Shown in pieces: positions 35,700-49,300 of a DNA stretch of 64,000 nucleotides (within the stretch, counting starts at the first letter, position 1; each line of letters opens with the position of its first letter). Both the position numbers and the translations under genes were made by a program. A model generated the notes under the pieces. The model made no database searches. It was not told the DNA's origin and saw only the letters and a program-made list of their open reading frames with translations. Source of the DNA: Hymenolepis diminuta (taxonomy: Eukaryota; Platyhelminthes; Cestoda; Cyclophyllidea; Hymenolepididae); contig CAADRB010000011.1 in assembly GCA_900708905.1 (NCBI GenBank), positions 364,062 to 428,061 on the forward strand, in the 5' to 3' direction.

Positions 35700-38220
35700 A
35701 ATCTTATTTTTCAGATCAGTGAATATTACTATGATTCAGAAGTGGATCTTAATTTTAATAACTGGTTCGATAAATGCAAGGATGTGTTCAGAAACGACCT
35801 GGCTGACATTCCTGAGGAGAATAGAGTCGGACTCTGTCTTCGGCGATTGAGGACAGAAGAATACAAGAAGCTAAAAAGCTACATTCATCCGAAGAAATTA
35901 GACGATCTCAAATTTATGGAATCGGCTTAGTACCCACTGCGAATTGTTTGGCGAAAAATTATTTGAATTTTGCAAGTGCTTCAAATGTCTAACATCGAGG
36001 ATTGGATTGATTATGTTACTCGAATAAATGAAAACTTTTAAAAATCAGACGTCAAATCTATTTCAAACGGTCAATATAAGTACCTTTTGTTCCTCTGTCG
36101 TCTGTGGGATTTCTGGTATGTGGATGTCGGTGTAAGAATTCTTGATATGATTGAACAAAATTATGATATCACCTTACGGGTTTTGGGTAATAAATGTTGA
36201 AGAATGGATACCGTTCTGGTTGACACAACTCTGAGCCAGCAGAACGCCGGTGAAAATAGTTTCGTCAGAAGAATCAGAAGAAGAAGAAGAAGAAAAAGGC
36301 ATGAAAATATTTCAAACAAGAAACTCCATCACCATGCTAGTTATGTAATGAAATGCACTATTGCAGAGATTGTTCTTACAGAAATCACACTTTTAATGTC
36401 TGTGGAAAGAAAAGGCATAAAGAAGCGAAATACCAGAGCAATATGAAGGGTGATTTATAGAAAAAAGTGTTCTGGAAATTTTACTGGATCTGTCAATTCT
36501 CTCAGTGTTGTCAGTTGAACCTATGAGGACAGAATTTCTTATGAATGACAGTATGTAATCTTGTTGATTAATTGTAAGTCAAATTGCAATTAGATACCGC
36601 CTCTGGAATCAATTTTTTCTCAAGGAAAGCATGAAGAACCTTGGGCTGAAAACGACAAACCATATAGCCGTAACGTCTTGAAATTGGGAGATTAATTTGA
36701 CTCTTAAGTTTGCTATAGTGATCAGTAAATTACTACAAAATACTTTGTAGCAAATCAATCTGACTTGGATCTTCTGGATCTCGAGTGGTTAGAAAAATTG
36801 AAGTTACCAAAGCAGATCACTCACTTCCCTGCCGAAAAATCATCTGTGACTCAGGTAACAGAATCGAAAATTGGCTCGAAGAAGGCCGGAAATAAAATAA
36901 AAGACACAAGAAGAATTCCAGCGAATATGTTAATAAAAGAGGCATGAGAAGGGAGTCCAATATTGGAACTGCTGAAGGTGAATAGAAATAGCCAAACGAT
37001 TCCTTTAAGTTTTCACAGAGCCTAGGTTGATGCATAGCTCTGGAAAAGGGTGCATACTGCACTCTTGCTGACTCTATTCGGAAGATTCCAGTCACGGCTG
37101 GGGAAATAAAGCATCCTTCAATGGGAGACTCAGTCATCAGAAAGGCCATGAAATATGTGTAAACGAAATGGCCATCCTCATCATTAAAAGAGGACTTGTG
37201 GGAACTATTCCACCGTCGTAAGGAATTATCTATTATCGATTCCTCTTTGATATTCAATGAGAGGTATCATATCGGCTGCTCTCAAGCAAAGAATTCTTCG
37301 ACAATTTCACTCTAGTCATCCAGGAATAAATTGAATGAAAACGTTAGCCAGAGGATGCACTTACTGGCCGGGAATGGGCAAAGATATAGAAATACTCGTC
37401 AGTGCCTTGGTCCCAAAGAAGGCACAATGGAGGAGGATGAATACTGATTTTACTGGTTTTCTCAATAACGTTGTCTACTTTTTATTTTTGGACTCACACT
37501 CCAAGTGGCCGGAAGTAACATCAATGCCATCAGCAAATACTACAGCGACTATTAGTACCCTTGACCGCATTTTTACGACGCTGATCTCCCAAAGACTCTG
37601 GTGACAGACAATAAAACACAGTTCTATTCATTGCAGTTCGAAGAATACTACAGACAAAGAACTATTGATTATATTGGCACGCCGCCATATCGCTCGCGAC
37701 CAAATGGCCTGGCAGATCGATTTGTCGACTTGTTCAAAAGGGCTCTGCTGAAAGCAAAAGGGGAGGGAGCAACAGCGAAATTTAATGGAAAATTCCTACT
37801 GGCCAACAGAACGACTCTTCATCCGATGCTGGGTGGTAAATGCGCCAACAGAACTAGTGGTGGGAAGAACGGTTCGAATTATCAACCATGGTTTAATACC
37901 AAAGAACAAGACAAACAAACCAGTGATTTCCGAATCGATCACTCCTCGATGACTGGAAACATAATCGAACGACAAGGAAAAGTTACTTATCAAATCCAGA
38001 TAAATGATGCCATTTAGATTAGTCATGGAGATCAATTGAGGCCACGTATTACGGAACTAAATCAACGCAGGCATCAAACCTACTTTGCCTCTTGTTGGAC
38101 ACTTTCAAACTTCCAGCAAGTAAATAGGATGGAGCCCAAGAAAGTATTCCAGAACAGATACACTGCTCAAAATGGACTCTCCGACAATCCAGGGGCTTCA
38201 AATGCGTTCTAAGGGAAGGT
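35700..38220 (+). mobile_element. internally deleted Ty3/Gypsy retrotransposon remnant
   Basis: Ordered Gypsy pieces in changing frames. A Gag-like part lies at 35742-35930 (NWFDKCKDVFRNDLADIPEE). A CCHC zinc knuckle, CRDCSYRNHTFNVC (C-X2-C-X4-H-X4-C), lies at 36362-36403. An aspartic-protease start with LQLDTAS follows (DTAS at 36593-36604). A post-protease segment (LLDLEWLEKLKLP) ends at 36947. Next comes a linker piece resembling the RNase H-to-integrase joint (about 37057-37160), the integrase HHCC region (HPGIN...YWPGMGKDIE, about 37290-37400) and the integrase core to about 38015. Reverse transcriptase and RNase H are missing between about 36950 and 37050. No flanking LTRs were identified. 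Confidence 0.85.
37284..38017 (+). pseudogene. Gypsy integrase pseudogene
   Basis: The zinc-binding N-terminus is recognisable (HSSHPGIN, TYWPGMGKDIE), but its cysteine pair is lost and a stop interrupts it. The catalytic core shows the first acidic region (MNTDFTG) with DSHSKWPEV, the second aspartate (VTDNKTQF) and the RPNGLADRFV segment, where the usual catalytic glutamate is replaced by aspartate. A frameshift near 37600 splits the core. The C-terminal part up to 38017 keeps a GNIIERQGKVTYQI strand pattern. Confidence 0.8.
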
Positions 38221-38739
38221 GTCAAAGAAAAAATGACAGTATGCGAATTATTAAATATTTTCTCTTGACGATATCAACATTTTTCATGTTTACTTCCCTT
38301 TTACATTGAAAATAACGTTTAATTACGATATCATTTTTTCGAACAAATGAATAGCCTTGTACAGCGAACAGTTTTTCTGAGGCAACTGAGTATCGCTCAA
38401 ATAAAGGAGCCGTTCAGAAAACTTATGACCACGGGTTTTATAATGTAATCTCAATAGGTTTAAGAAACAGCAGGTGTATGCTTCAGTACAACTCAAATTT
38501 TAATGTAAATCCTATATTAAGCGTATTCTTCTCATGTTTCTTTTACAGATTAAAACTGATTAATTATTATTATCAACAGTAATATAGAAAAATTTAAGAT
38601 TTTTAATTATGGGAAGCAATTGTCGTCGGTAAAGATTAGGACCAACAAATGATAATGGGGAGGGACAAAAAGGACAGAGAGCAACGCCAAGAGTCTAAAT
38701 TTAATTAATTTTTGGACTCCAGTCGTACGGTTCACGTTA

Positions 38740-38830
38740 CAAAATTTGGTTTGTAGCAAATGGTTTTCTTCGATATTCAGTGCTTGTTGACCGGTATTAT
38801 TTAATCAAGAATGGTCGATTTTAATGCTTG
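38740..38830 (-). repeat. dispersed repeat B, reverse copy
   Basis: The plus strand reads CGATATTCAGTGCTTGTTGA, parallel to CGATATCCAGTGCTCATTAA near 62453, with a shared AATTCAT end block. A related stretch lies at 49718-49790. Confidence 0.5.
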
Positions 38831-38850
38831 AATTCATATTTTTTTATCTT

Positions 38851-41800
38851 CCAATGATCTTATAAGACATTCGGCAATTAGCAGCATTAGCATAGCAAAG
38901 ATGTGGTAGAAAAATTTTTATGTTAACAAATATCCGTAAGTTGTGTTCACTCAAAGATCAAAAATTAAATTACTTGATCTTGGAAAGAGATAACTTCTCC
39001 TCAGTCATCCTGTCATCTCGCTCTCGTTAAACTTTAAAATTGATTAGTTCTATCACTTGATGTGCCCTGGTAAACTAATACTCACTTGAGAAATGACCTT
39101 ACAATGTTGCATTCTTCTTTAATATTATCTTTCTATCTTGTAAATATATTCATTAATACTGTTTTATAATGGCGTGAAAAGTAGAGATTTAGAGGTACCA
39201 AAATGCATGTGAGACTAATAATTGTCTAAATCAGATTAATACTAATTTAGAAAATTTAACTACTAGTTGTATAAGCATAGAGCGATATAATGAAATGTTT
39301 GGTCCTATTAACAAATATATGTGCGATATTTCAACTATATATTTGGCTGAACTACAAGGTGTTCTTAAAGGAGGATGATTTAATAGCCATGATTTCAGAA
39401 ATGATATTCTATTAAAAAAAATGAACAGAAAGCTGCCTCTAAATTAGGTGTGTATTTTATGTATCTAAAGTAAAATATTTAAAATTTTAAAGCAATTGAC
39501 TAGGATTTGTCAAATAAACGGTATTTAATAAGATCTTTGAGTATTAAATTTTCGTTCTCCATACTAGAGAGAAATTTATGCACCACCTTCTTCTTAGATG
39601 ATAAAATATTTCATTTTCGTCACTTAATCAGTTTAACTGAAGTGGCTATTTAAGCTGGTATGTTGTCCAAAATCCCCTTGGCGGATCAATATCTGAAAAT
39701 GATGTTATATCATAAAAAGGCTAGGTGAAGTATTTCTAACGTATTAGATTGTCAAATAAAATACCAACTTAGATTTAAAATGAAAATTTAATTTTTGGTT
39801 TTAGGAAAATTTACAATGTTGTTACTATAAGAGTATTATTAATCAAGGACCACAATTAAACGTTCATTTAAAAATATCTTAGGCCTTGGCCATCTTTTAA
39901 CCATCTCTCCATACTTAGACATTCCATTAAATATGTCATTAATCCGGTCAAAAGGTCAAATCGCAGCTTTTCTTTTGACCACAAATTTCCTCTAAATTAC
40001 AACCAAAAGAAATTTTCTTAGATCCAGTAGCCTCAACTGAGGTAAAAAACAATCGTGATGAAATAAATGTTATGAACAGTTATCCGATATGTTCAAGGGA
40101 TAAGCCTAATTCTAGTGACCCGTTACGGTTCCGGATAACTGTCCTCTATCCAATTTAAGCACCATTATTTTAATTATTGTTAACCATAACAATATAACAT
40201 TTTGTACTGTCTTATCATAGGAAACTGTTTGAACAAGGAGAGAAGCATAATTGTCTGATTATTGGCTAGGGAAGGAAAGGTCAATTAAAAGTAAATAATA
40301 AAGTCCGGGTATCAATGGAATCATACCTTATTTGAATTTTGGATTCAGTTTGTATTACTTTTACTTATTGACATAGTTCACAGCTTCCCACTTCAAATTT
40401 CAGGACATATTTCCCAAATTTTCAATTGAGTTCATTTCCACAATGTTCAAGGCTTGTTGATCAGCTGAACTGTTGAGGTGATTTGTTTTATCATTTCACT
40501 GTATTTTATTCTTTCGGTACCCAAGCCAGATAATACACTTCAGTATATCATATTGTAGTTGTACAATACGGAAATTTCATAACTCCAATTCAATGAATAA
40601 AGAATCTGGATGTGTTGTTAATATTTTTCTTAATGGGTCTTGGAAGTTTATAGTAGGAGCTAAGAAGGAGACCAATGTAGGATAGACAAACTAGTTAATC
40701 TGTAGCCTTTTCGAACTGCACATACTCCACTACCAAAAGAAAAAAAATTCAGAAACAGATAGTAGCAGATTATTTTTATTAGGAGAGAACAGTTTTGTAA
40801 TTAAGCGGGAAAGTTAAGCTCAGTAAGTAGACTTAAAGCGAAAAATTCATTTAGAGGTTGAAGGATGAGTCATACAAGATTAAGTAATTGCGAAAAAAAA
40901 TTAGTAAAATTCGATGGGCGAAACAAGATAACAATTCAAAAAGTTTTTCCCTCTCTTATTTCCAACGGAGAGGGAAGTGAGATCAGACAAATCAAGGATC
41001 ATATTGTCTTATAATGGGTGTGGACAAACCCCAATGACATTGGCCGACGCCATACGTGGGCGTCTCTGAGTCTCATCCATTTAGTGATGCTAAACATATA
41101 TGCAAATTCGACCTCTAAGAAATTTGCTACAAGAAATACACTCATGAGCGCTGTTTTGGAGGCTGAATTAACATAATAGCCCTCGGGCTTGAGATTAGAA
41201 TTCTGAATTTGGTTAACTTTTTCTGTGTGTTGTACTCAGGAGATTGAATAAAAAGTGTGATCTGATTGACAGCGAACGTAAATTAAATTTGAATTCAAGT
41301 AAGTGTATTAGCAATGGCGCATTTAGTCTACATCTAGAATTCTGTCGTCATACCATTCATAAGACCGCAGGCGCAGTAAAATTCGTGTTCAAGCTCAAAT
41401 CGTTTCGAATTTCGCCCGCGGAGAATATCCAGCTAATAGAACCACTGAACAAGTAAAGTTTAGAGATATTCTCTAACAAAACTAATTTCACTCCTGAAGG
41501 CTGAGATGATACAGCAACCTAAATCAAATCAGGAGACAGAGTTGAATAGAAATCGAAAGTATGTTGGAAGACCGTAAGGAATAAGAGGGAAAGAGAGAGA
41601 TGCAATGTGCAAATTAAAATTTATAAGAATAAGAGATAAGTGTTAGCACTACTTGAATGTAAAAGAGGTTGTAATCTTCTGTTTAAATGCATGAGAGTGA
41701 AAATTGGAGTTATCTTGGAAGTAGCTTTTTCAGGAAAATCTGAACAAACATTGATAGTACGAATTCGGAACTCTGTGAAACATTCCAGTACCAAAAATAA

Positions 41801-44800
41801 CACAGATTAAATAATGAGATTGGTGATGACAGTTCTGAAATCCACATCGAATAGTTGATACCATGACAACCAAAATTTGAAACACAATGAATTCCACTGT
41901 GTGCATAAAGTTCACTTTCGTAAAATGTTCATCTTGGAAACTAAGATCCACCTTGAAGGGTTCTTATTATATGTATGTATGCTCATGCTCTCACCGACGT
42001 CACCATTGTGTAGCCTAGTTTAAATAGATCTTTAATGTGGCAAGTCACATGGATAAGGCAAGTAACTATGAAAGAGCACAAAGTTAATATGATGTATAGA
42101 GATGAAAATAAAGACTAAGAAGCAGGCTTTCATTTCCCATCATTTTGGCCTAACTCCATTATTTGTAACAGTTATACACCTTGATCCTTATTTTTATCTG
42201 TATACATTTTATTAACCTTAATATTTACTTGTTTCATCTATTTGACATCTTTTAATGAAGATCTATTTGACCATACTACCTACAACTTCTTACTCTTTAT
42301 TTGAGATTTTAATTAAATGAACCTTATTATTCCTGTCAATTTTCTTTATTATTCGCTTTTAACTAAATAAAATGCGGGGACTTGATTTTTCATCTTTGCT
42401 TACAACCTTTGGGGCAGGCCGTCGTCTACACCGTGCAAGAATAAAGAGCACTCGAGACCACCGTTGAGTCATACTTGTCTGGTGTTCTGCCAGTCCTATC
42501 ATTTTATACCTCTTTGGACGCATAGACAAGGTAAACAAAGCAATTAAATAACGAGTGAAGCTGGGGTGAACTCTAATGAGCTGTACTGTATTAAATTCAT
42601 TTGAGATTATTTCCTGCTACTATGAAAGAGAAAGCATCTTGCTAATAAATCCTAACAAACATCCCTATAATTTTACGGATGGATAGGGTCCAAAACCCTA
42701 TCTTTCATCTTTTTCAAATCGGATGTAAATTTTCTTCTGTATTGGAATTAACCTGAAGTAAAGTAGGTTGAGAAAATGCAAATTAATGCAAATCATCGCC
42801 CATAAAGACCCACATATATTAGAATTTCACCCACATACCTAGACATTTGAGCTCCAACCGAACGCTGTCGAAATCACAAAAAATGAAGTTTAACGAAAAA
42901 AAGAGAAACTGGAGCTATTCAGTCTTGGTTTAAAAACTGAAATACCCCCAATTGTCTTTCTTGTTGTACTGAAAGCTATGTATCTCCTGTCAAAATTTTT
43001 TTCAAATACAACTGGGTGTTTAAAGAGGACGAACATTATCTTCAAACTTGTGTAGTTCGAGATGTCAGTTTTTCCAATAATGAAATAATTAGAACCAGAT
43101 CTAAAAATGAGTTTAAAAATGCACGAATAATGAAAAATCGGTATTTTAATCGGTTATCTATTCAACAATCCTCACAAAAATGCCCATCTTGAACTTAAGT
43201 ACCTCAAAAATGAGATCTGAAGAACAAAAGGGGACCATCAGTACTATTGTTCAAGATAAATCATGTTTTTTGATAAGCCAGAAGTCTTGAAATTTCACTC
43301 TCCTCACCTCTAAAAAATATGGCATTGGAAACTTTCACAATATAATTCCCACGATTGATACGAACTTAACCATGAAATGACCCGGCTGACTTGACTCTCT
43401 GCATATAAAATATTCAGTTTTATCTGCTTGATGAATAAATGTATTCATTAGAGGTCAATAAAGATGAATTTTGATATGTTGAAAAGACAGTTACTGGTCT
43501 CATTTACCTACCCCTGGCAACGGAGAAGATACACATGAATCGAGGTGGCATAATTACTCATTAAATTAAATCAACTAATCAACAGTCTCTAAATATCCTG
43601 AATATAACCTCAGCAAAGAAACTGGGATTCAAATCGTTAAATTTTAACATTAAGGATATACTTCTTATGATGATATGGACAAACCAATGAATACGGATTT
43701 TAAATAAATAAGATCATTGATGTATTGACACTCCGATTTAACTACCTTCTTCTTCTTGATCTCCTCCTCCGTTTCATACCTTATTGGATTCGATTGCTGA
43801 TCACTTATTCAGATACACTTTATTTCATTTTGTAAAAAGTTCGATAAAAGTAGAGGTTGCCATTATTCATAAATTTTCCAAATATCCTCTTTCATCTTGA
43901 AATAAGTTTTGTAAGAGACAAAAGATTAGATTATCCTCACTATGAATAGTAACAACAGCAATGTAACTATCCAGTTAAGAGAAGGTTTGAAATTTAACAT
44001 GATCTCACCCCTCCTTTTTTAACAACCCCATAAACGAGTTTAAAAACGTCACTTTAAATTGCGTTCAAATTCAGTAAAACTACGCAAAATATCACCCCTT
44101 ACAATTTCTCAAGGATTCATTTTAAGCCAAGTCCATTAAAAGAGCGGTTATTTACTCTTTCGTATGATCGTTCAAAATCTCTGTTCTTCTTCATGCAATG
44201 AGCGATTGTGAAGAAGCTAGGTGAGTATGTGTTAATTTGCTTCGTTGTTTCTGTGAAATAATACTTTCTTACGCATTCCTATGATAATTGCAAATCTGAG
44301 CTTATGACCCCTATTTGCATTCCTAATTAACCTCACATTTGGCTACCGATTGTTAGGGGCAAAAAAGTTACTTTTTATCCTGTGAATGATTCATGTTCAC
44401 TTGTGTTAACAAGTAATCAACTTAAATCAAATTCTGCTTAAGTCTCTATTAGTTAACGTTGATTGACCGTCTGTATTTGTTCTGACCCAACGATTAGCTA
44501 AATCTTTCTTTAAAAGGATAATGATTTGTAAAAGGAAATTCATTCGTGACAGTTTAGCTAAAGAATCTAACAATTAGAAATTGTATTTTTGATAATGTTT
44601 GCATTTCTCCAGTCGGCACGTTAAAATACTGAAAATATCAGTCCTTGTCATATATCGCTCTTATTAACGGAACTATTAATTTTTGGTTTTATGTTTGAAA
44701 TTAACGCCATTTTAATAGGATTATTTTAAAGTAATTTGAATAAGAGGGATTCAAGTATGGTCATATTACTAGTTTCATTGATCTTTGAACCTTAGCTTAA

Positions 44801-46240
44801 TTAACTCAGCGGGGTAGTTTTTTGGTAGCTATTAATGACCGTGAACAATGGATTGTTTAAAACGAACCTGTTCATTTGATCTAGCCAATAAAATCGTCTT
44901 GCGCGTGTCGCTAAGATGCTACAAGTTTCGCGCCTACTGTCCGGCTGTATCACTCGATTTAACTAGCCAATGCCCATTAAACGCGATTCGTTTTTTGTCT
45001 TGATTGGGTATTTTAATAATTTAAATTGGGAAATTTCTATTGGTCGATGGATAAATCTTAGGCAGTCGAATTGGTGGAAATTCTACCTTGATTTTGAGTG
45101 ACTAAAACTGGAAAATCGAGCAATTTTTCGCCATGAGAGAATTATGCGAACACATATAAGAAAAAATAGCTTTTTGACGTTAAGTTTGGCAAATTTCTGA
45201 TTTGAAATGGGTTTGACTGAGTTATGAAGCGACTATTTTACAGCTTTTAATTGAAAGTGGAATTTCCCTATTCGACAAGTGTTGTTTAACTACAAGTTAA
45301 TAACAAAACCATTAATTTTAAACCCTACTGAGAAATAAAGCCTTAATTTTGTGAAGATAAACACCAATAATCAATGATAAATAAGAACATATTTCATTGG
45401 GGATAATGAGTGGTTGTAGGTAGTGATGCATTCAAGTGATTTGTCACTAACATGTGATTGGTGCTGTCAACTCGTTTTGATTGGCCAATCAGTGTGGTCC
45501 ACCATAGGCTTAGAGACTCACTCAAACACACACACACAATTTTTACACGCATGCCGGTAAGGTTGTTCTCTGTTATCGCTGTTGTTAATCGTTATTATCT
45601 TTTTAAACAAAATATTCACATTCCTATTTATACTTTTTGCTTATTGCGTACTAGTCGATCCCGTTAATATATTCCAGTTTTATGCACTGCCATGACTGTC
45701 TATTCGCATGGAATTATTCGTGGGGTTTCAAACTACTATGAGTTTTCATCAAAATTAATAGTGATAAAGGTCTTCGGATATTTATATAATGTCGTAATAA
45801 GGTTTAAATAGTCTAGCATGGCTTAAAATTAGGTTAATTTGAATCACGAGTATTACTAATTACTGTCCGATAATAATTTATTGAGTCCATAAGATGTATA
45901 TTCGTATACTCTTTCACATTCGAATTTCTGTTCCTCACTTCCCATTAGCTTGTTTTAGTTGCATTTATTAGTTGTTTGTCACATACTCTACAACAACCTA
46001 ATATCGAAGAGTGTATTTGCACAGCATATTATAATGTCTTGCGTTGCTTTGTTATCGATTTTTGGTCAGATTTCACGTTATGGTGACAGTTGGGCAAATC
46101 TCTTGGTTTAGGCAGCATTTTGGTATCGATTTTTTTACACCCTCCTGTTTGCTTTGAACAACGTTTTCTATTAACTCAGTGATCTAAAAACGATTAGTTA
46201 TGACACTGGGAAATTGCTGATTAAGCAATGATGAACAGTT
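38851..46240. other. 7.4-kb gene-poor interval
   Basis: AT-rich and without recognisable exons. The open frames at 41244-41456 (plus) and 41621-41951 (minus) have no motif. A short (CA)n tract sits at 45526-45538. Part of it may be promoter or 5' untranslated exon of innexin B: there are acceptor-like tracts ending CAG at 46258-46260 and 46273-46275, just before the first coding exon. Confidence 0.4.
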
Positions 46241-46300
46241 TTATTGATTTCAGGTTTTTGTTTATCTCTTTTCAGTAACTCTATAGAAGAGACCGAAGCA

Positions 46301-49300
46301 ATGATAGAATCGACGTTTATTGACTATCTCACCAAATTTAAGGTAACCACGTATACAGGGGTTGAAGATTTTGCGGATAAATTCAATTTCATTTTCACTG
46401 TGGTCGTCCTTTCCCTCTGCACTCTCATTATAACCGCAAAAAGCTACCTTCTTAAACCCATTGCCTGCTATATTTCCACCGAAGTTGGAGGAACGAATCT
46501 CCTAAATTATGTTGAAAATTACTGCTGGGTTCAAGGAACAATTCCTATCTCCTATTCCGGTAAAATGCCCTCAAACGATGAAGAATGGGCTGCGCTAGAA
46601 AATGTTAAAATTTGTAAGTTAGTACTTGGGTCTTATTAAACTCAACGAGGACCTATTTATTTGCTTAGTTTTTCATAAAATAAAAGCTACTGAAAGTTTC
46701 TTTTTTAACCACATTACGTAATAGCAATCATCATGTAGGGGAACGCTTGAGCTATATTCGATTAATACTTGTACCTTGAAACCCTAGGAGGTTAATTAGA
46801 CGTACAAATAAACATTTAACTCTGATTGGATTCAAAATTTCATCTGCTAAAAAATCAGTGTTGCCCTAAATTTGTCCTCGTATTGGATTTTCTTTGATTT
46901 TATTAGGGGTTAGATTCTAAGGCCAGGTCCCTAAATGTCTTGAGGAAAAAACTGTTGAATATCGGCCCTCTCTTCTTTACAGTGTACTATCAATGGGTTC
47001 CCTTCGTTCTTGGCCTTCAATGCTGTCTTTTCTACGTTCCGCGTCTAATATGGCAAACAATATGCTACAACCGCACGGGAACAGACCTGGAAAATCTGGT
47101 TAGCCAGGCAATGACCGCTATGCATGCCGATGAAAAGGGTCGCCAGGACGCTATTGAAAATACTGCTACAGCTATTGAAGATCTCCTTTTCCAAGTAACT
47201 CAGAAGTCTTATGCATAAATTTTGCTTTTGTGACCTTTGATCTCTCGCTATCTTTCATTTGATACACAATCTCGTGCAATATTGATACATGTTAGAGTTA
47301 GATAACAACCAACGGTTTGCAGCTAACAAATTACGACAACCAATTCGTAGTTTCGCTTTTGGTGAGGTTAATGATGAGTCCATGAGAATTTAGTCGTTCA
47401 AAAACGATCTCCAAATGTTTCTTGTGTTCCTCTTCTTTTTCACTGGCCACGAGGATGTCGTTGATATAGGCAAAAACAAAACAAAGGCCATGCAATACTT
47501 CATCAATGAAACGTTGGAAAGTCTGGGCTGCGTTGCGTAAACCAAATGGCATTCGAAGGAATTCAAATAGACCAAATGGAGTGGCGATGGCGGTTTTGGG
47601 AACATCTGTTTCGGCCATGGGAATCTGGTCATAAGCACGGACAAGATCGATTTTGGAGAAGATCTTATTCCGAAGATTGGATGAGAAGTCTTGTATATTA
47701 GGTAAGGGGTAATTGTCCGGNNNNNNNNNNNNNNNNNNNNNNNNNNNNNNNNNNNNNNNNNNNNNNNNNNNNNNNNNNNNNNNNNNNNNNNNNNNNNNNN
47801 NNNNNNNNNNNNNNNNNNNNNNNNNNNNNNNNNNNNNNNNNNNNNNNNNNNNNNNNNNNNNNNNNNNNNNNNNNNNNNNNNNNNNNNNNNNNNNNNNNNN
47901 NNNNNNNNNNNNNNNNNNNNNNNNNNNNNNNNNNNNNNNNNNNNNNNNNNNNNNNNNNNNNNNNNNNNNNNNNNNNNNNNNNNNNNNNNNNNNNNNNNNN
48001 NNNNNNNNNNNNNNNNNNNNNNNNNNNNNNNNNNNNNNNNNNNNNNNNNNNNNNNNNNNNNNNNNNNNNNNNNNNNNNNNNNNNNNNNNNNNNNNNNNNN
48101 NNNNNNNNNNNNNNNNNNGTAACAGAGAGAGGGAGAGAAAGAGGGAGAGCAGCGTGCTGAGGAAGAGAGGAGAAGAACAGGACGTGTAGGAGTCCGCACT
48201 GACCAGTGTGTGTTGTCTGGAAAAGCAAGGGTAGCTTTATATGAGTCACTTGGGTAGGGCCACGCCAGAGCATGAGCTATTATCATGTTTTTTATACATC
48301 ATAATAAGTTTATCATAAAATTTTTACCTTATACACTTAATAAAGTGATTATAATAAAGATATGTATTGCATAGTACTGAGGGAAAGGTAGGCGAAATTT
48401 GCTGGATTCCCATATGCTGGATTTTACAACTTGTTTGCTCCCAAATAATTTCCTTGTTTAAAGAAGTTTATCTCACTTTAAAAGCTAGACGGTTCGTAGG
48501 TTTCTATTTCTAATATAAATTTAAATAGGCAAATTGTTGCCAAACTGCAGTTTGTTTAAACTTTTAATTGAATAACTTTGGTTTGATTTCCTGTCTGATT
48601 TTTGATTTAAAAGGCGTGCCTATCTGCTGATAGAAAATGGCCTTTTTGATTTTACCTTCCTTAAAAATTGAATCTACTTTTACTACAAACCTCCATCAGT
48701 AAAAACATTATTATCGAGTTTCTAAAGCAACAAATATGATTAAGAACTCGAGAGTAAGAAGAAATAGTGAGCAAAGAACCTCGATCATTTATTATTATCA
48801 TCGAAATCTGCCCTACAATTTAAATAATAAAACCCATTTAACGATATATTGATCGAAACCGATTAATTACTTTTTCCTAACTCTGACGTAAACTTGTTAA
48901 TTAATTTGAAATGTACATTGCTAAATTAAAGCCAATTTTGAATACCTAGAAACAAGTGAATTAGAAGAATTTTAAATTTTGCATTATAATGAAACCCACG
49001 GCAAGGCAACAATTTTCATATTTTCATCGTAGGAAAGTAACTGAAACGGTGCAAGAATTAAGTCGACTTATGGGGTTAAGATACCAACTAACGGTTGGTA
49101 GTTAACAACTAGCAACAGCGCCAACAGTCACCAATTCGTAGCTGTTTGAGTAAGAGCTGATAACAATTGTGGAGTAGAAAACAAGGAGCTGATTAGACCA
49201 AAATGTATTCGGGGAAGTCGCAACGAGGATTGAAAGAGTAAGAAAGAGAGAGAGAGAGAGAGAGAGAGGGGAGTGTTGAGGAACAGAGGAGATGAGAGGA

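Noticed and set aside
36817..37257. 146-codon minus-strand frame
   Set aside because: It is antisense to the Gypsy remnant, whose plus strand has recognisable pol motifs.
42410..42500. Possible spliced-leader RNA gene (CACCGTTGAGTC word)
   Set aside because: Only a short word resembles flatworm leaders; no donor followed by an Sm-site-like structure could be made out.
46244..46300. Upstream ATG for innexin B
   Set aside because: The added 19 codons contain acceptor-like CAG sites and do not align with innexin C, whereas the ATG at 46301 does.
47390..48286. Long frames running through the gap on both strands
   Set aside because: Their length comes from undetermined bases; only the reverse-transcriptase part at 47347-47720 has content.
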